Origin: an uncultured Paracoccaceae bacterium
Lineage (GTDB): Bacteria; Pseudomonadota; Alphaproteobacteria; Rhodobacterales; Rhodobacteraceae
Assembly: GCA_913054485.1 (NCBI GenBank)
Contig: CAJXHQ010000191.1
Location: 1-6,368 of the forward strand
Direction of reading: 5' to 3'
DNA length: 6,368 bases
In this document: positions 1-6,347 of the stretch, piece by piece
Numbering within the stretch: the stretch's first letter is position 1
Layout: each line of letters starts with the position of its first letter
The notes under the pieces: generated by a model
Told to the model about the DNA's origin: nothing
The model's database searches: none
The model's input: the letters and a program-made list of their open reading frames with translations, nothing else
Translations under genes and position numbers: made by a program

Positions 1-448
1 AGATCACAATGGCCAGGCCATTCACAAAGCCCAGCATCACCGGATGCGGCACCAGCCGGATGAATTTCCCCCAATGCATCGCGCCTGCAATGATCTGCAG
101 GATCCCCATCAGCACCACAGTCGCGAAAAGGTATTCAACGCCATGATCGGCCACCAGCGCCACCATCACGACCGCCAGCGCGCCGGTTGCGCCCGAGATC
201 ATGCCCGGGCGGCCGCCGAAGACGGCGGTGATCAGACCGACCAGGAAAGCCGCGTAAAGGCCGACCAGCGGGTGAACGCCTGCCACAAAAGCAAAGGCCA
301 CCGCTTCCGGCACCAGCGCCAGCGCCACAGTGAGGCCCGACAGAAGCTCGGTGCGGACGCGGGAGACCGACCAGCCCTCATCCTGCATGATGGAAAGGTT
401 GGGCGGAGAAATATGTTTGGCCAAAAGGCCAAGGGCTGCGCGTCTCAT
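1..448 (-). CDS. SulP-family anion transporter, N-terminal part (truncated by window edge)
   Basis: I translated this reading frame by hand on the minus strand: 149 codons starting with ATG at 448 and running off the left edge without a stop. It encodes a hydrophobic membrane protein of the SulP (SLC26-like) sulfate/bicarbonate/dicarboxylate transporter family. Visible family hallmarks are the first membrane segment with [19 protein letters not shown] (residues about 39-57), the PLVGLYAAF stretch (60-68), [12 protein letters not shown] (84-95) and the later [17 protein letters not shown] (133-149). Full family members have 10-14 helices plus a cytoplasmic STAS domain, which would lie outside the window. 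The transported ion cannot be read from this part. The Shine-Dalgarno sequence is weak (GCAGG about 10 nt upstream); an internal Met at codon 21 has no better one. The gene lies downstream of the broken DMT gene on the same strand, 128 nt away. Confidence 0.85.
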   Translation of the reverse strand, partial: MRRAALGLLAKHISPPNLSIMQDEGWSVSRVRTELLSGLTVALALVPEAVAFAFVAGVHPLVGLYAAFLVGLITAVFGGRPGMISGATGALAVVMVALVADHGVEYLFATVVLMGILQIIAGAMHWGKFIRLVPHPVMLGFVNGLAIVI

Positions 449-530
449 GGGTCGTACCTGCGTCTTTGGGAGGAGGGTTCGCTGGCCCCGCCCCTAGCGA
501 AAAAGCGCCCATCGCACAAGGGCCGGGCAT

Positions 531-549
531 GGCCGGCACCGCGCCGGCC
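531..549. terminator. GC-rich hairpin downstream of the broken DMT gene
   Basis: A perfect 7-bp stem GGCCGGC (531-537) / GCCGGCC (543-549) with a 5-nt loop lies 28 nt past the stop codon of the broken transporter gene and before the SulP gene. No U-tract follows directly on the minus strand, so intrinsic termination is doubtful. It could instead be a transcript-stabilising hairpin or chance in GC-rich DNA. Confidence 0.3.
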
Positions 550-576
550 CCTCTTTTGCCCCATGCTGCGGCAGGA

Positions 577-1063
577 TCAGCGCGCCACGATCAGGATCGC
601 GCCGCTCACCACCAGAAGCGCGGTGACCAGGTGGTGCATCCGCGGCTTCTCGCTTCTGAAGACCGCCCGTCATCGCCACAAAGCCGACCACCATCTGCCC
701 GGTCAGCTGCTCGCCCAGGAACAGCACCGCGGGCAGGGCCGCAAAAAGCGGCATGAAAGCCCCAAGCGCGGCGCTCAGCGACGGGCCGACGCGGGCCACC
801 GACTGGATCTGAAAGAACTGCCCCAGCGCCGGAAAGGCGAGGCCCGCAATCACGAAATAGATCATCGCCGGATGGCCAAACCATTCCAGCCCGCCAAAGA
901 CCGGCACCAGCGACCAGAAGGAGACCGTCATTGCCGCGACCGAGACAAAAGCACCCGCCACAGGGTCTGCCGTGACAAGCCCTTTGCGCTGGATATGGAC
1001 CAGCAGCCCGAAGATCATCGCCGCGTAAAGCGCCGTGAACACCGCAAAAAGATTTCCGCTCAT
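577..1063 (-). pseudogene. EamA/DMT-type transporter, internally deleted and frameshifted
   Basis: Starting from ATG at 1063, codons 1-135 (down to 659) read as a clean five-helix EamA repeat of the drug/metabolite transporter superfamily: helices at about residues 4-24, 34-55, 66-83, 95-116 and 121-135, with the family-typical late motif LGEQLTGQMVVGF at the start of helix 5. After GGL (135) the open frame becomes arginine- and proline-rich and polar, and continues to about 494. In another frame, from about 660 to the TGA at 577-579, the sequence reads RSEKPRMHHLVTALLVVSGA and then ILIVAR, which looks like the last helix (TM10) and tail of such a transporter. Intact members have about 280-300 residues in two repeats; joined, these pieces make only about 162. 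The simplest reading is loss of most of the second repeat by a deletion that also shifted the frame. A simple one-base indel in a short one-repeat protein is the alternative. The substrate is unknown, and the Shine-Dalgarno sequence is weak. Confidence 0.7.
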
Positions 1064-1248
1064 GGGTGACGCCCGCCATTGAGAGTTCTGTTCGCTATGC
1101 GCCCGCCCTGCCGGGGCGAACAAGGGTGAAGTCGGGCCGTGCCGCAGAGTGGCACGTCCTGCAGTCCCGCAATCCGGAGCATGCTTGTCAAATCTTCCTT
1201 GCACGGGCACAACCGGCGCGAAACGGATTTCCATCAGGAGGATGACAG
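1064..1248. other. Divergent intergenic region between broken DMT gene and mtnP
   Basis: These 185 bases separate two genes transcribed away from each other, so promoters for both should lie here. The only good signal I can see is the strong mtnP Shine-Dalgarno AGGAGG at 1236-1241. A TTGTCA at 1185-1190 could be a -35 element, but nothing resembling TATAAT lies at the right spacing downstream. No convincing dyad, small ORF or RNA gene was found. Confidence 0.4.
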
Positions 1249-2124
<876 letters not shown>

Positions 2125-2147
2125 CCAAACCTGCCCCGGAAATTCAG

Positions 2148-2180
2148 AAGGCGCAGCATCCGGCTGCGCCTTTTTCTTTT
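2148..2180 (+). terminator. Rho-independent terminator of mtnP
   Basis: A perfect 10-bp stem AAGGCGCAGC (2148-2157) / GCTGCGCCTT (2163-2172) with a 5-nt loop (ATCCG) is followed by a T-rich tail through 2180. It begins 23 nt after the mtnP stop, so the downstream exporter gene needs its own promoter. Confidence 0.93.
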
Positions 2181-2199
2181 TCAGCTTGCCGCTTGACCG

Positions 2200-2221
2200 G
2201 CAAAGAAAGCTCTGTCTTTGC
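2200..2221. promoter_or_regulatory. Inverted repeat upstream of the LysE-type exporter gene, possible operator
   Basis: GCAAAGA (2200-2206) and TCTTTGC (2215-2221) form a perfect 7-bp inverted repeat with an 8-nt spacer, 37 nt upstream of the exporter start. TTGACC at 2193-2198 could be a -35 element that overlaps the left flank, but no good -10 box is seen. Export genes of this family are often controlled by LysR- or Lrp-type regulators, yet none is encoded in the window. Operator function is an inference. Confidence 0.35.
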
Positions 2222-2258
2222 TCGCTGGGTGACCAGTGCATTGTAAAAAGGAATTTCT

Positions 2259-2888
2259 ATGGATCCCGCCCTCTGGCTCGCCTTTTGCGCCGCCTCCCTC
2301 GCCCTGTTGCTGATCCCTGGTCCCACCGTGCTGCTGGTGCTGTCTTACGCGCTGACCAAGGGCCGCCCTGTTGCGGTCTCCTCTGCCATGGGGGTCGCCC
2401 TGGGGGATTTCATCGCCATGAGCGCCTCGCTGCTGGGCCTCGGCGCGCTGGTGCTGGCCTCCGCCACGCTGTTCACCGTGCTGAAATGGGCCGGTGCCGC
2501 CTATCTGGTCTGGCTGGGAGTGAAACTCTGGCGCAGCGCGCCTGCGGCGGCAGCGGAAGGGCTGGTTCCTGTGCGCGAGGTTTCTGCCCGCGGCGTTTTC
2601 GGCCACGCCGCGGCGGTGACGGCGCTGAACCCCAAGTCCATTGCCTTTTTCATTGCCTTCGTGCCGCAGTTCCTGAGGCCCGACCAGCCGCTGCTGCCGC
2701 AGTTTGCAATCCTGATCGCCACCTTTGTGACATTGGGCGGGCTGAACGCGCTGGCCTATGCGCTTTTGGCTGACCGGCTGCGGCGCTGGATCGCCCGGCC
2801 CGCGGCCATGGCGCATCTTACCCGTGCGGGCGGCACGGCGCTGATCGGCATGGGGCTGGCCACCGCGTTTCTGCGGCGTCCGGCATAA
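2259..2888 (+). CDS. LysE/RhtB-family amino-acid exporter
   Basis: This 209-residue inner-membrane protein belongs to the LysE/RhtB translocator family, whose members export amino acids or derivatives such as lysine, homoserine, threonine or homoserine lactones in exchange for the proton gradient. Seen in the sequence are the N-terminal helix ending in IPGPTVLLV (19-27; the PGP is characteristic), GVALGD (45-50), KWAGAAYLVWLGVKLW (76-91), and NPKSIAFFIAFVPQF (124-138). About six hydrophobic segments are present, as expected, and the length matches the family. The start ATG at 2259 has AAGGAA (2248-2253) 5 nt upstream. The gene is separated from mtnP by a terminator and converges with the small RHH gene, with only 3 nt between the two stops. 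The substrate cannot be deduced from sequence. Confidence 0.93.
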   Translation: MDPALWLAFCAASLALLLIPGPTVLLVLSYALTKGRPVAVSSAMGVALGDFIAMSASLLGLGALVLASATLFTVLKWAGAAYLVWLGVKLWRSAPAAAAEGLVPVREVSARGVFGHAAAVTALNPKSIAFFIAFVPQFLRPDQPLLPQFAILIATFVTLGGLNALAYALLADRLRRWIARPAAMAHLTRAGGTALIGMGLATAFLRRPA

Positions 2889-2891
2889 GGA

Positions 2892-3065
2892 TCACTCCTC
2901 GCCGTGCTCTTTCAGGAAGCCGCGGATAAAGCGGCGGATCTCCCGCGCGGCCGAGGTGTCCAGATCCTTGCACAGATCCACGAAAGCATCACGCTGGGTC
3001 TTGTCCAGACGCAGCACCAGCTGGCTGTCTTTCTTATTGCCTGACTTGGCTTCTTTTTTGCTCAC
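2892..3065 (-). CDS. Small ribbon-helix-helix (CopG/Arc-type) DNA-binding protein
   Basis: The likely protein is 57 residues from a GTG start at 3065, with AAGGCGGG 4 nt upstream. A longer reading from 3131 would begin inside the dyad and lacks a Shine-Dalgarno site. Residues 1-13 are lysine-rich and probably flexible. SQLVLRLD (14-21) is a good antiparallel DNA-contacting beta strand, KTQRDAFVDLCKDL (22-35) the first helix, and SAAREIRRFIRGFLKEHG (38-55) the second. This pattern fits the MetJ/Arc/CopG superfamily, whose dimers bind short palindromes, often at their own promoters. A 32-bp dyad lies 33-64 nt upstream of the start and is the obvious candidate target. No toxin gene sits next to it downstream: the neighbour is the convergent exporter gene. 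The exact subfamily is not recognised, and autoregulation is an inference. Confidence 0.75.
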   Translation of the reverse strand: MSKKEAKSGNKKDSQLVLRLDKTQRDAFVDLCKDLDTSAAREIRRFIRGFLKEHGEE

Positions 3066-3089
3066 TGGACCCGCCTTGCCGCTGATGTC

Positions 3090-3118
3090 TTGAAATCGCC
3101 ATATCAAATGTATATACA
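3090..3118 (+). promoter_or_regulatory. Sigma70-like promoter towards the 39-aa ORF (and possibly apt)
   Basis: TTGAAA (3090-3095) and TATACA (3113-3118) are separated by 17 nt, close to the housekeeping consensus, and lie in a locally AT-rich stretch that stands out in this GC-rich window. The predicted transcript would start near 3125, giving a leader of about 60 nt before the ATG at 3188. The -10 box falls inside the central palindrome of the dyad at 3098-3129, so a protein bound there would block this promoter. Confidence 0.5.
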
Positions 3119-3129
3119 TTGCATATGGC
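3098..3129. promoter_or_regulatory. 32-bp dyad, probable operator between divergent small genes
   Basis: The sequence reads GCCATAT, two unmatched bases, the perfect 14-bp palindrome AATGTATATACATT, two unmatched bases, then ATATGGC. That gives 28 of 32 bases in perfect two-fold symmetry about 3113/3114. It lies in the intergenic region shared by the RHH gene (minus) and the 39-aa ORF (plus), over the -10 box of the plus promoter. RHH proteins typically bind such repeated short half-sites as dimers or tetramers, so the neighbouring RHH protein is the likely ligand. No T-run follows either arm, which argues against a terminator. Confidence 0.7.
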
Positions 3130-3187
3130 ACGTCTGTAACACCAATAATAAATACAGGCTTTTATCGACTTAACAAGGGAGCAGAAA

Positions 3188-3307
3188 ATGACACTTTGGG
3201 ATGCACAGAGCCTTCTTGTGAACCGCCGGCGCGACTGGAACCGGGGGCATCTCGGCTGGCTGCCGAAAAGTCTCTACCGGTCACGCCTTCTGGGCCGCCG
3301 CAAGTAA
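3188..3307 (+). CDS. Small basic 39-residue protein, function unknown
   Basis: This is a short ORF with ATG at 3188 and TAA at 3305-3307. AAGGGAG lies about 6 nt before the start, a better ribosome-binding site than several larger genes here have, and a promoter-like pair lies about 70-100 nt upstream. The product begins MTLWDAQSLL, contains a cluster of arginines (VNRRRDWNRG) and ends YRSRLLGRRK. It is strongly basic, has three tryptophans, and lacks a signal peptide or membrane helix. I do not recognise the family; it does not match the usual DUF1127 pattern despite its size and arginine content. It is divergent from the RHH gene across a dyad, and 110 nt upstream of apt on the same strand, so it may share a transcript with apt. 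Coding status rests on the translation signals and needs conservation to confirm. Confidence 0.5.
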   Translation: MTLWDAQSLLVNRRRDWNRGHLGWLPKSLYRSRLLGRRK

Positions 3308-3320
3308 GCCCCGCCTATTC

Positions 3321-3407
3321 CCCCTTGCAGTGCCGCCGCTGATCGGCCAAACCGCCAGTGGCCCGGGCCGCATTGCCTGCGCCGCCGCACAGCACGACTG
3401 CAAGGGG
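3321..3407 (+). promoter_or_regulatory. Long-range inverted repeat covering the apt ribosome-binding site
   Basis: CCCCTTGCAGT (3321-3331) and ACTGCAAGGGG (3397-3407) are perfect 11-bp complements separated by 65 nt. The right arm contains AAGGGG (3402-3407), the Shine-Dalgarno sequence of apt, whose ATG follows 10 nt later. In RNA, pairing would hide the ribosome-binding site. The 65-nt interior includes the self-complementary GGCCCGGGCC (3360-3369) and could fold by itself. There is no U-tract, so a terminator is unlikely. No known riboswitch class was recognised. Confidence 0.5.
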
Positions 3408-3417
3408 ATCCCGCGCC

Positions 3418-3957
3418 ATGCCGAAGAAAACCAACGTCAAGGATTACATCCGCACCATCGTGGACTTCCCGCACGAGGGCATCATGTTCCGCGATGTGAC
3501 CACGCTGTTTGCCGACCCGCGCGGCTTCCGCATGGCCATTGACCAGATGCTGCACCCCTACGCGGGCGAGCGGATCGACAAGGTGGTCGGGCTCGAGGCC
3601 CGCGGCTTCATCCTTGGCGGCGCCATCGCGCACCAGCTCTCCGTCGGCTTCGTTCCGATCCGCAAGAAGGGCAAGCTGCCCGGCACCACCATCAGCCAGG
3701 ACTATACGCTGGAATATGGTGAAGCCATCGTCGAGATCCACGATGACGCCATCCAGCCCGGCGAAAAGATCCTGGTGGTCGATGACCTGCTGGCCACCGG
3801 CGGCACCGCCTCGGCCGGTATCAAGCTGATCGAGCGCCTCGGCGGTGAGATCATCTCCTGCTCCTTCATCATCGACCTGCCGGAACTCGGCGGCCGCAAG
3901 GTGCTGGAGGACATGGGCATGGATGTGCACGTGCTCTGCGAATTCGAAGGCCTCTGA
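3418..3957 (+). CDS. apt: Adenine phosphoribosyltransferase
   Basis: This cytosolic purine-salvage enzyme makes AMP and pyrophosphate from adenine and PRPP. The 179-residue length is typical of bacterial Apt. The signature PRPP-binding loop [14 protein letters not shown] is at 119-132. [11 protein letters not shown] (16-26) is the conserved N-terminal adenine-side motif, and GLEARGF (58-64) and RKKGKLPG (82-89) with TLEYG (97-101) form the active-site loops. The start is ATG at 3418 ([10 protein letters not shown]), with AAGGGG 10 nt upstream; the frame stays open further upstream to 3358, but that segment is low-complexity Ala/Arg/Pro and would run across the inverted repeat. Apt uses the adenine released by MtnP, encoded about 1.3 kb upstream on the same strand. 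The gene converges with the flavoprotein gene across a hairpin at 4000-4016. Confidence 0.96.
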   Translation: MPKKTNVKDYIRTIVDFPHEGIMFRDVTTLFADPRGFRMAIDQMLHPYAGERIDKVVGLEARGFILGGAIAHQLSVGFVPIRKKGKLPGTTISQDYTLEYGEAIVEIHDDAIQPGEKILVVDDLLATGGTASAGIKLIERLGGEIISCSFIIDLPELGGRKVLEDMGMDVHVLCEFEGL

Positions 3958-3970
3958 ACACCCCCGGCCA

Positions 3971-3998
3971 TCTTCATTTGGCTGAAAATATCCCGGGG
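3971..3998 (-). repeat. Recurrent intergenic element, copy 1
   Basis: Read on the minus strand, this starts CCCCGGGATATTTT and continues CAGCCAAATGAAGA. A related copy in the same orientation lies at the right edge of the window (CCCGGAGTATTTTGG then AAAAGGTGAAC). From memory, elements of this look recur between genes in Rhodobacteraceae genomes; they are often found just after gene ends. The second copy here is the basis for the repeat call. Confidence 0.5.
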
Positions 3999-4016
3999 TC
4001 CGGGGCAGCGCCCCGG
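3983..4016 (-). terminator. Terminator-like hairpin between convergent apt and flavoprotein genes
   Basis: CCGGGGC (4000-4006) and GCCCCGG (4010-4016) form a perfect 7-bp stem with a 3-nt loop, 7 nt beyond the flavoprotein stop codon. On the minus strand, the T-rich TATTTTC (3990-3984) follows the stem by about 9 nt, so this best serves the flavoprotein gene. On the plus strand no T-run follows, though the hairpin may still protect the apt transcript end. Confidence 0.55.
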
Positions 4017-4023
4017 TCCTGCC

Positions 4024-5439
4024 CTAGCCGCGCAGCACCGCACCAGGGTTCATGATCCCGTTCGGATCCAGCGCTGCCTTCATTGCCCGCATCGCCGCCA
4101 GTTTCACCGGATCGCCATAGCGTTCCAGATCCCCGGTCTTCATCCGCCCCACCCCGTGTTCGGCGCTGAAAGAGCCGCCGAAACTGTGCACCAGATCATG
4201 TATCACCGCCTGGATCTCTCCTGCGCGCGGTTTATAGGCATCCCGGCTCTCTCCCTTCGGCGCATAGACATTGAAATGCAGATTGCCATCGCCAACGTGG
4301 CCGAAGCAATTGATCCGGAACGGGCCAAGCGCGGCCAGCGCTTCCCGTCCGCGCAAAATGAACTCCGGGATGCGCGAGATTGGCACAGAGATATCGTGGC
4401 TGGAGATCGATCCCACCAGCCGGTTGGCCTCCGGGATGCTTTCCCGCATGGTCCAAAGCTGCTGCCGCTGCGCGTCTGACTGGGCAATCACCCCGTCCAG
4501 CGCCAGGCCGTCCCCGGCTGCGGCCGCAAACAGATCCTCCAGCGCGGCCGCCGGGTCCAGCCCGCGCGCCAGCCCGGCCTCAATCAGCACACACCATTCC
4601 GGCGGCGCGGCAAAAGGCAGCCGCACCTGCGGCATCACCTCCTGCAGGAATTCCAGCCCCTGGCGGTGGATCAGTTCAAAGGCGCTGACGCCCTCTCCCA
4701 GATGGCTGCGCACCAGCGCCAACAGCTCCAGCGCCGCCTCAGAGGAGGGCACCACAAATACCGCCGTGCCAATCCCGGCCGGCACCGGTGACAATTTCAG
4801 CGCCGCAGCGGTGATGATCCCCAGGGTGCCCTCGGCACCGCATAGCAAGCCCCGCAGATCATAGCCGGTGTTGTCCTTGCGCAGCCGGCTGAGACCGTGC
4901 CAGATCCCGCCCGTTGGCAGCACCGCCTCCAGCCCCAGGCAAAGGTCACGCGCATTGCCATAGCGCAGCACGTTGACGCCGCCCGCGTTTGTCGACAGGT
5001 TGCCGCCGATCCGCGCCGTGCCCTCAGCGGCCAGTGACAGCGGAAACAGCCTGCCTTGATCCTTTGCCGCGGCCTGCACATCCGCCAGCACAGCGCCGGC
5101 TTCCGCGACGATCACATTCTCCGTCGGATAGACCCCGCGCACCGCCTGCATCCGCTCCAGCGAAATCACCAGCGGGGCCGGCCCATCGGGTTTCACCTGG
5201 CCTCCCACCAGCCCGGTGCCGCCGCCGTAAGGCACCACCGGCACCCGCGCCCTGTTCGCCGCCTGCACCAGGACCGAGACTTGCTCCGCATCCCGCGGCA
5301 GCGCCAGCACACCGGCCTGGCCCTGGTAGCGCCCGCGCGGCTCCTCCAGGTAGCGCGGCCCGGCCGGTCGCAGCACGTCATCAGGCAGCAGGGTGCCCAA
5401 CAGGGCGGCAAAATCGGGAGTAGCAGGGTTCAGCGACAT
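4024..5439 (-). CDS. FAD-linked dehydrogenase of the D-2-hydroxyglutarate / D-lactate / glycolate oxidase (GlcD-like) family
   Basis: This 471-residue flavoprotein has an N-terminal FAD-binding (PCMH-type) domain and a C-terminal FAD-linked oxidase domain. It would oxidise a D-2-hydroxy acid to the 2-oxo acid and pass electrons to a quinone carrier or electron-transfer flavoprotein. FAD-binding motifs are YGGGTGLVGG (71-80), AAEGTARIGGNLSTNAGG (137-154) and KDNTGYDLRGLLCGAEGTLG (188-207). The C-terminal catalytic part shows MRES (331-334), HDISVP (348-353), FGHVGDGNLHFN (379-390; His381 and His388), SAEHGVGRMK (425-434; Glu427, His428) and NPGAV (464-468). In studied relatives the two histidines and the glutamate hold a catalytic metal ion. 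No iron-sulfur domain is fused. The start ATG at 5439 has GGATGGGG just upstream. It lies 39 nt after the metallo-beta-lactamase-fold gene on the same strand, so co-transcription is likely. The exact substrate cannot be fixed from sequence; D-2-hydroxyglutarate or D-lactate are the best guesses. Confidence 0.9.
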   Translation of the reverse strand: MSLNPATPDFAALLGTLLPDDVLRPAGPRYLEEPRGRYQGQAGVLALPRDAEQVSVLVQAANRARVPVVPYGGGTGLVGGQVKPDGPAPLVISLERMQAVRGVYPTENVIVAEAGAVLADVQAAAKDQGRLFPLSLAAEGTARIGGNLSTNAGGVNVLRYGNARDLCLGLEAVLPTGGIWHGLSRLRKDNTGYDLRGLLCGAEGTLGIITAAALKLSPVPAGIGTAVFVVPSSEAALELLALVRSHLGEGVSAFELIHRQGLEFLQEVMPQVRLPFAAPPEWCVLIEAGLARGLDPAAALEDLFAAAAGDGLALDGVIAQSDAQRQQLWTMRESIPEANRLVGSISSHDISVPISRIPEFILRGREALAALGPFRINCFGHVGDGNLHFNVYAPKGESRDAYKPRAGEIQAVIHDLVHSFGGSFSAEHGVGRMKTGDLERYGDPVKLAAMRAMKAALDPNGIMNPGAVLRG

Positions 5440-5478
5440 GCCCCATCCATGGCCAAAGCACGCCTGCCTGGCAAGCCC

Positions 5479-6300
5479 TCACTCATCATCCTGCAAGAAG
5501 GAAGGCTCCAGCACCCAGACCGTCGGCCGGTCCGGCAGGCTGCGCAGCGACACAGTCATCGCGCTGTCCCCGGGGCGGGCCACGTCAAAATCAGACCCGA
5601 TCTGCTGCAGGAACTGCTCCAGCGAATACTCCGAGAACCAATGCATCGGGATGATCACCGAGGAGCGCAACCGCTGCAGCACACGCACCATCTCAGGCAG
5701 CGCCAGGGTCATGCCGCCGTCCACCGCCGCCATCACCACATCCAGCCGCCCGAGAGCAGCAAATTGCTCCGGTGTCGGCATATGATGCAGATGACCAAGG
5801 TGGCCGACACAGAGCCCCTCCGCCTCAAAGACAAAGATCGAATTGCCCTTCTCCTCTACCCCGCCATAGGCCGAACGGATGTCGGTGGACACATTGCGGA
5901 TCAGCACTTCACCGAGGTCCAGATGATGCTCGATCCCTTCACCAAAAGGCCCCCAGCCTTCCAGCACATGCGGGATTGCCGGGTCAGGGAAAGCAGTCCA
6001 ATGGGTCTCGTGAGCATGGTTCATGGTGACCACATCCGGGATCAGCCCTGCACTGCCGGTAAAACCGGTGAAATCGGTGATCATGCTGAGCCCGCCCGGC
6101 GTGCGGATCAGAAAGCTCGCGTGGCTGATATAGCGGACACTGACGGAAAACTCCGGCACCGGTGACTGCCAGGAAGCCAGGTGCAGATACCCGATCCCGG
6201 GCGCGGCCTCTGCGAGCGCGATGCAATGGCTCGCCCGCCGCTCCTGGGCCGCCGCAGGCAGGGCCAGAAGAGCGGCCAGTATCCCGATGATCGCGCGCAT
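5479..6300 (-). CDS. Exported metallo-beta-lactamase-fold protein (UlaG-like, COG2220 type)
   Basis: This 273-residue protein begins MRAIIGILAALLALPAAAQ, a good Sec signal peptide with an AAA|Q cleavage site after residue 18, so it is probably periplasmic. The rest fits the UlaG-like branch of the metallo-beta-lactamase fold: RYISHASFLIRTPGG (56-70), TDF (75-77), PDVVTMNHAHETHW (88-101), NVSTDIR (136-142), GHLGHLHH (166-173), AAVDGG (191-196) and IPMHWF (217-222). Candidate metal ligands are His95, His97, His100, His167 or His170, Asp194 and His220. The usual HxHxDH signature reads HAHETH, so threonine replaces the normal aspartate; the metal site may differ or hold one ion. The start is ATG at 6300, with AGGAT about 8 nt upstream. 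It precedes the flavoprotein gene by 39 nt. The substrate is unknown; hydrolysis of a lactone or phosphodiester would be plausible but is not shown. Confidence 0.85.
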   Translation of the reverse strand: MRAIIGILAALLALPAAAQERRASHCIALAEAAPGIGYLHLASWQSPVPEFSVSVRYISHASFLIRTPGGLSMITDFTGFTGSAGLIPDVVTMNHAHETHWTAFPDPAIPHVLEGWGPFGEGIEHHLDLGEVLIRNVSTDIRSAYGGVEEKGNSIFVFEAEGLCVGHLGHLHHMPTPEQFAALGRLDVVMAAVDGGMTLALPEMVRVLQRLRSSVIIPMHWFSEYSLEQFLQQIGSDFDVARPGDSAMTVSLRSLPDRPTVWVLEPSFLQDDE

Positions 6301-6347
6301 GCCCCTATCCTAGGGCAAAACCGGCCTGGGTCACGCGCCCGCGTTCA

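Noticed and set aside
44..1069. 341-codon open frame on the plus strand
   Set aside because: It lies antisense to the SulP and DMT genes, its product is rich in His, Arg, Gln and Asp with no domain pattern, and no Shine-Dalgarno precedes it. It is a by-product of the GC-rich codon use of the opposite strand.
3098..3129. Dyad as a terminator for transcripts from either side
   Set aside because: No T-run follows either arm, the stem is AT-rich in its centre, and it lies upstream of both flanking genes rather than after them.
2892..3131. Longer 79-residue version of the RHH protein
   Set aside because: The extra 22 residues come from the operator-like dyad and promoter region, and there is no Shine-Dalgarno before 3131, whereas GTG at 3065 has one.
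2892..3307. Classic type II toxin-antitoxin pair
   Set aside because: RHH antitoxins normally sit directly before or after a toxin of about 80-110 residues in the same operon. Here the only partner is a divergent 39-aa ORF without a recognisable toxin fold.
3358..3957. Longer 199-residue Apt start
   Set aside because: The extra 20 residues are unlike any Apt N-terminus, and the ATG at 3418 has a good ribosome-binding site and the usual family length.
5056..6165. 369-codon open frame on the plus strand
   Set aside because: It is antisense to the flavoprotein and metallo-beta-lactamase-fold genes, both of which show clear family motifs; the translated product is low-complexity His/Arg/Gln-rich.
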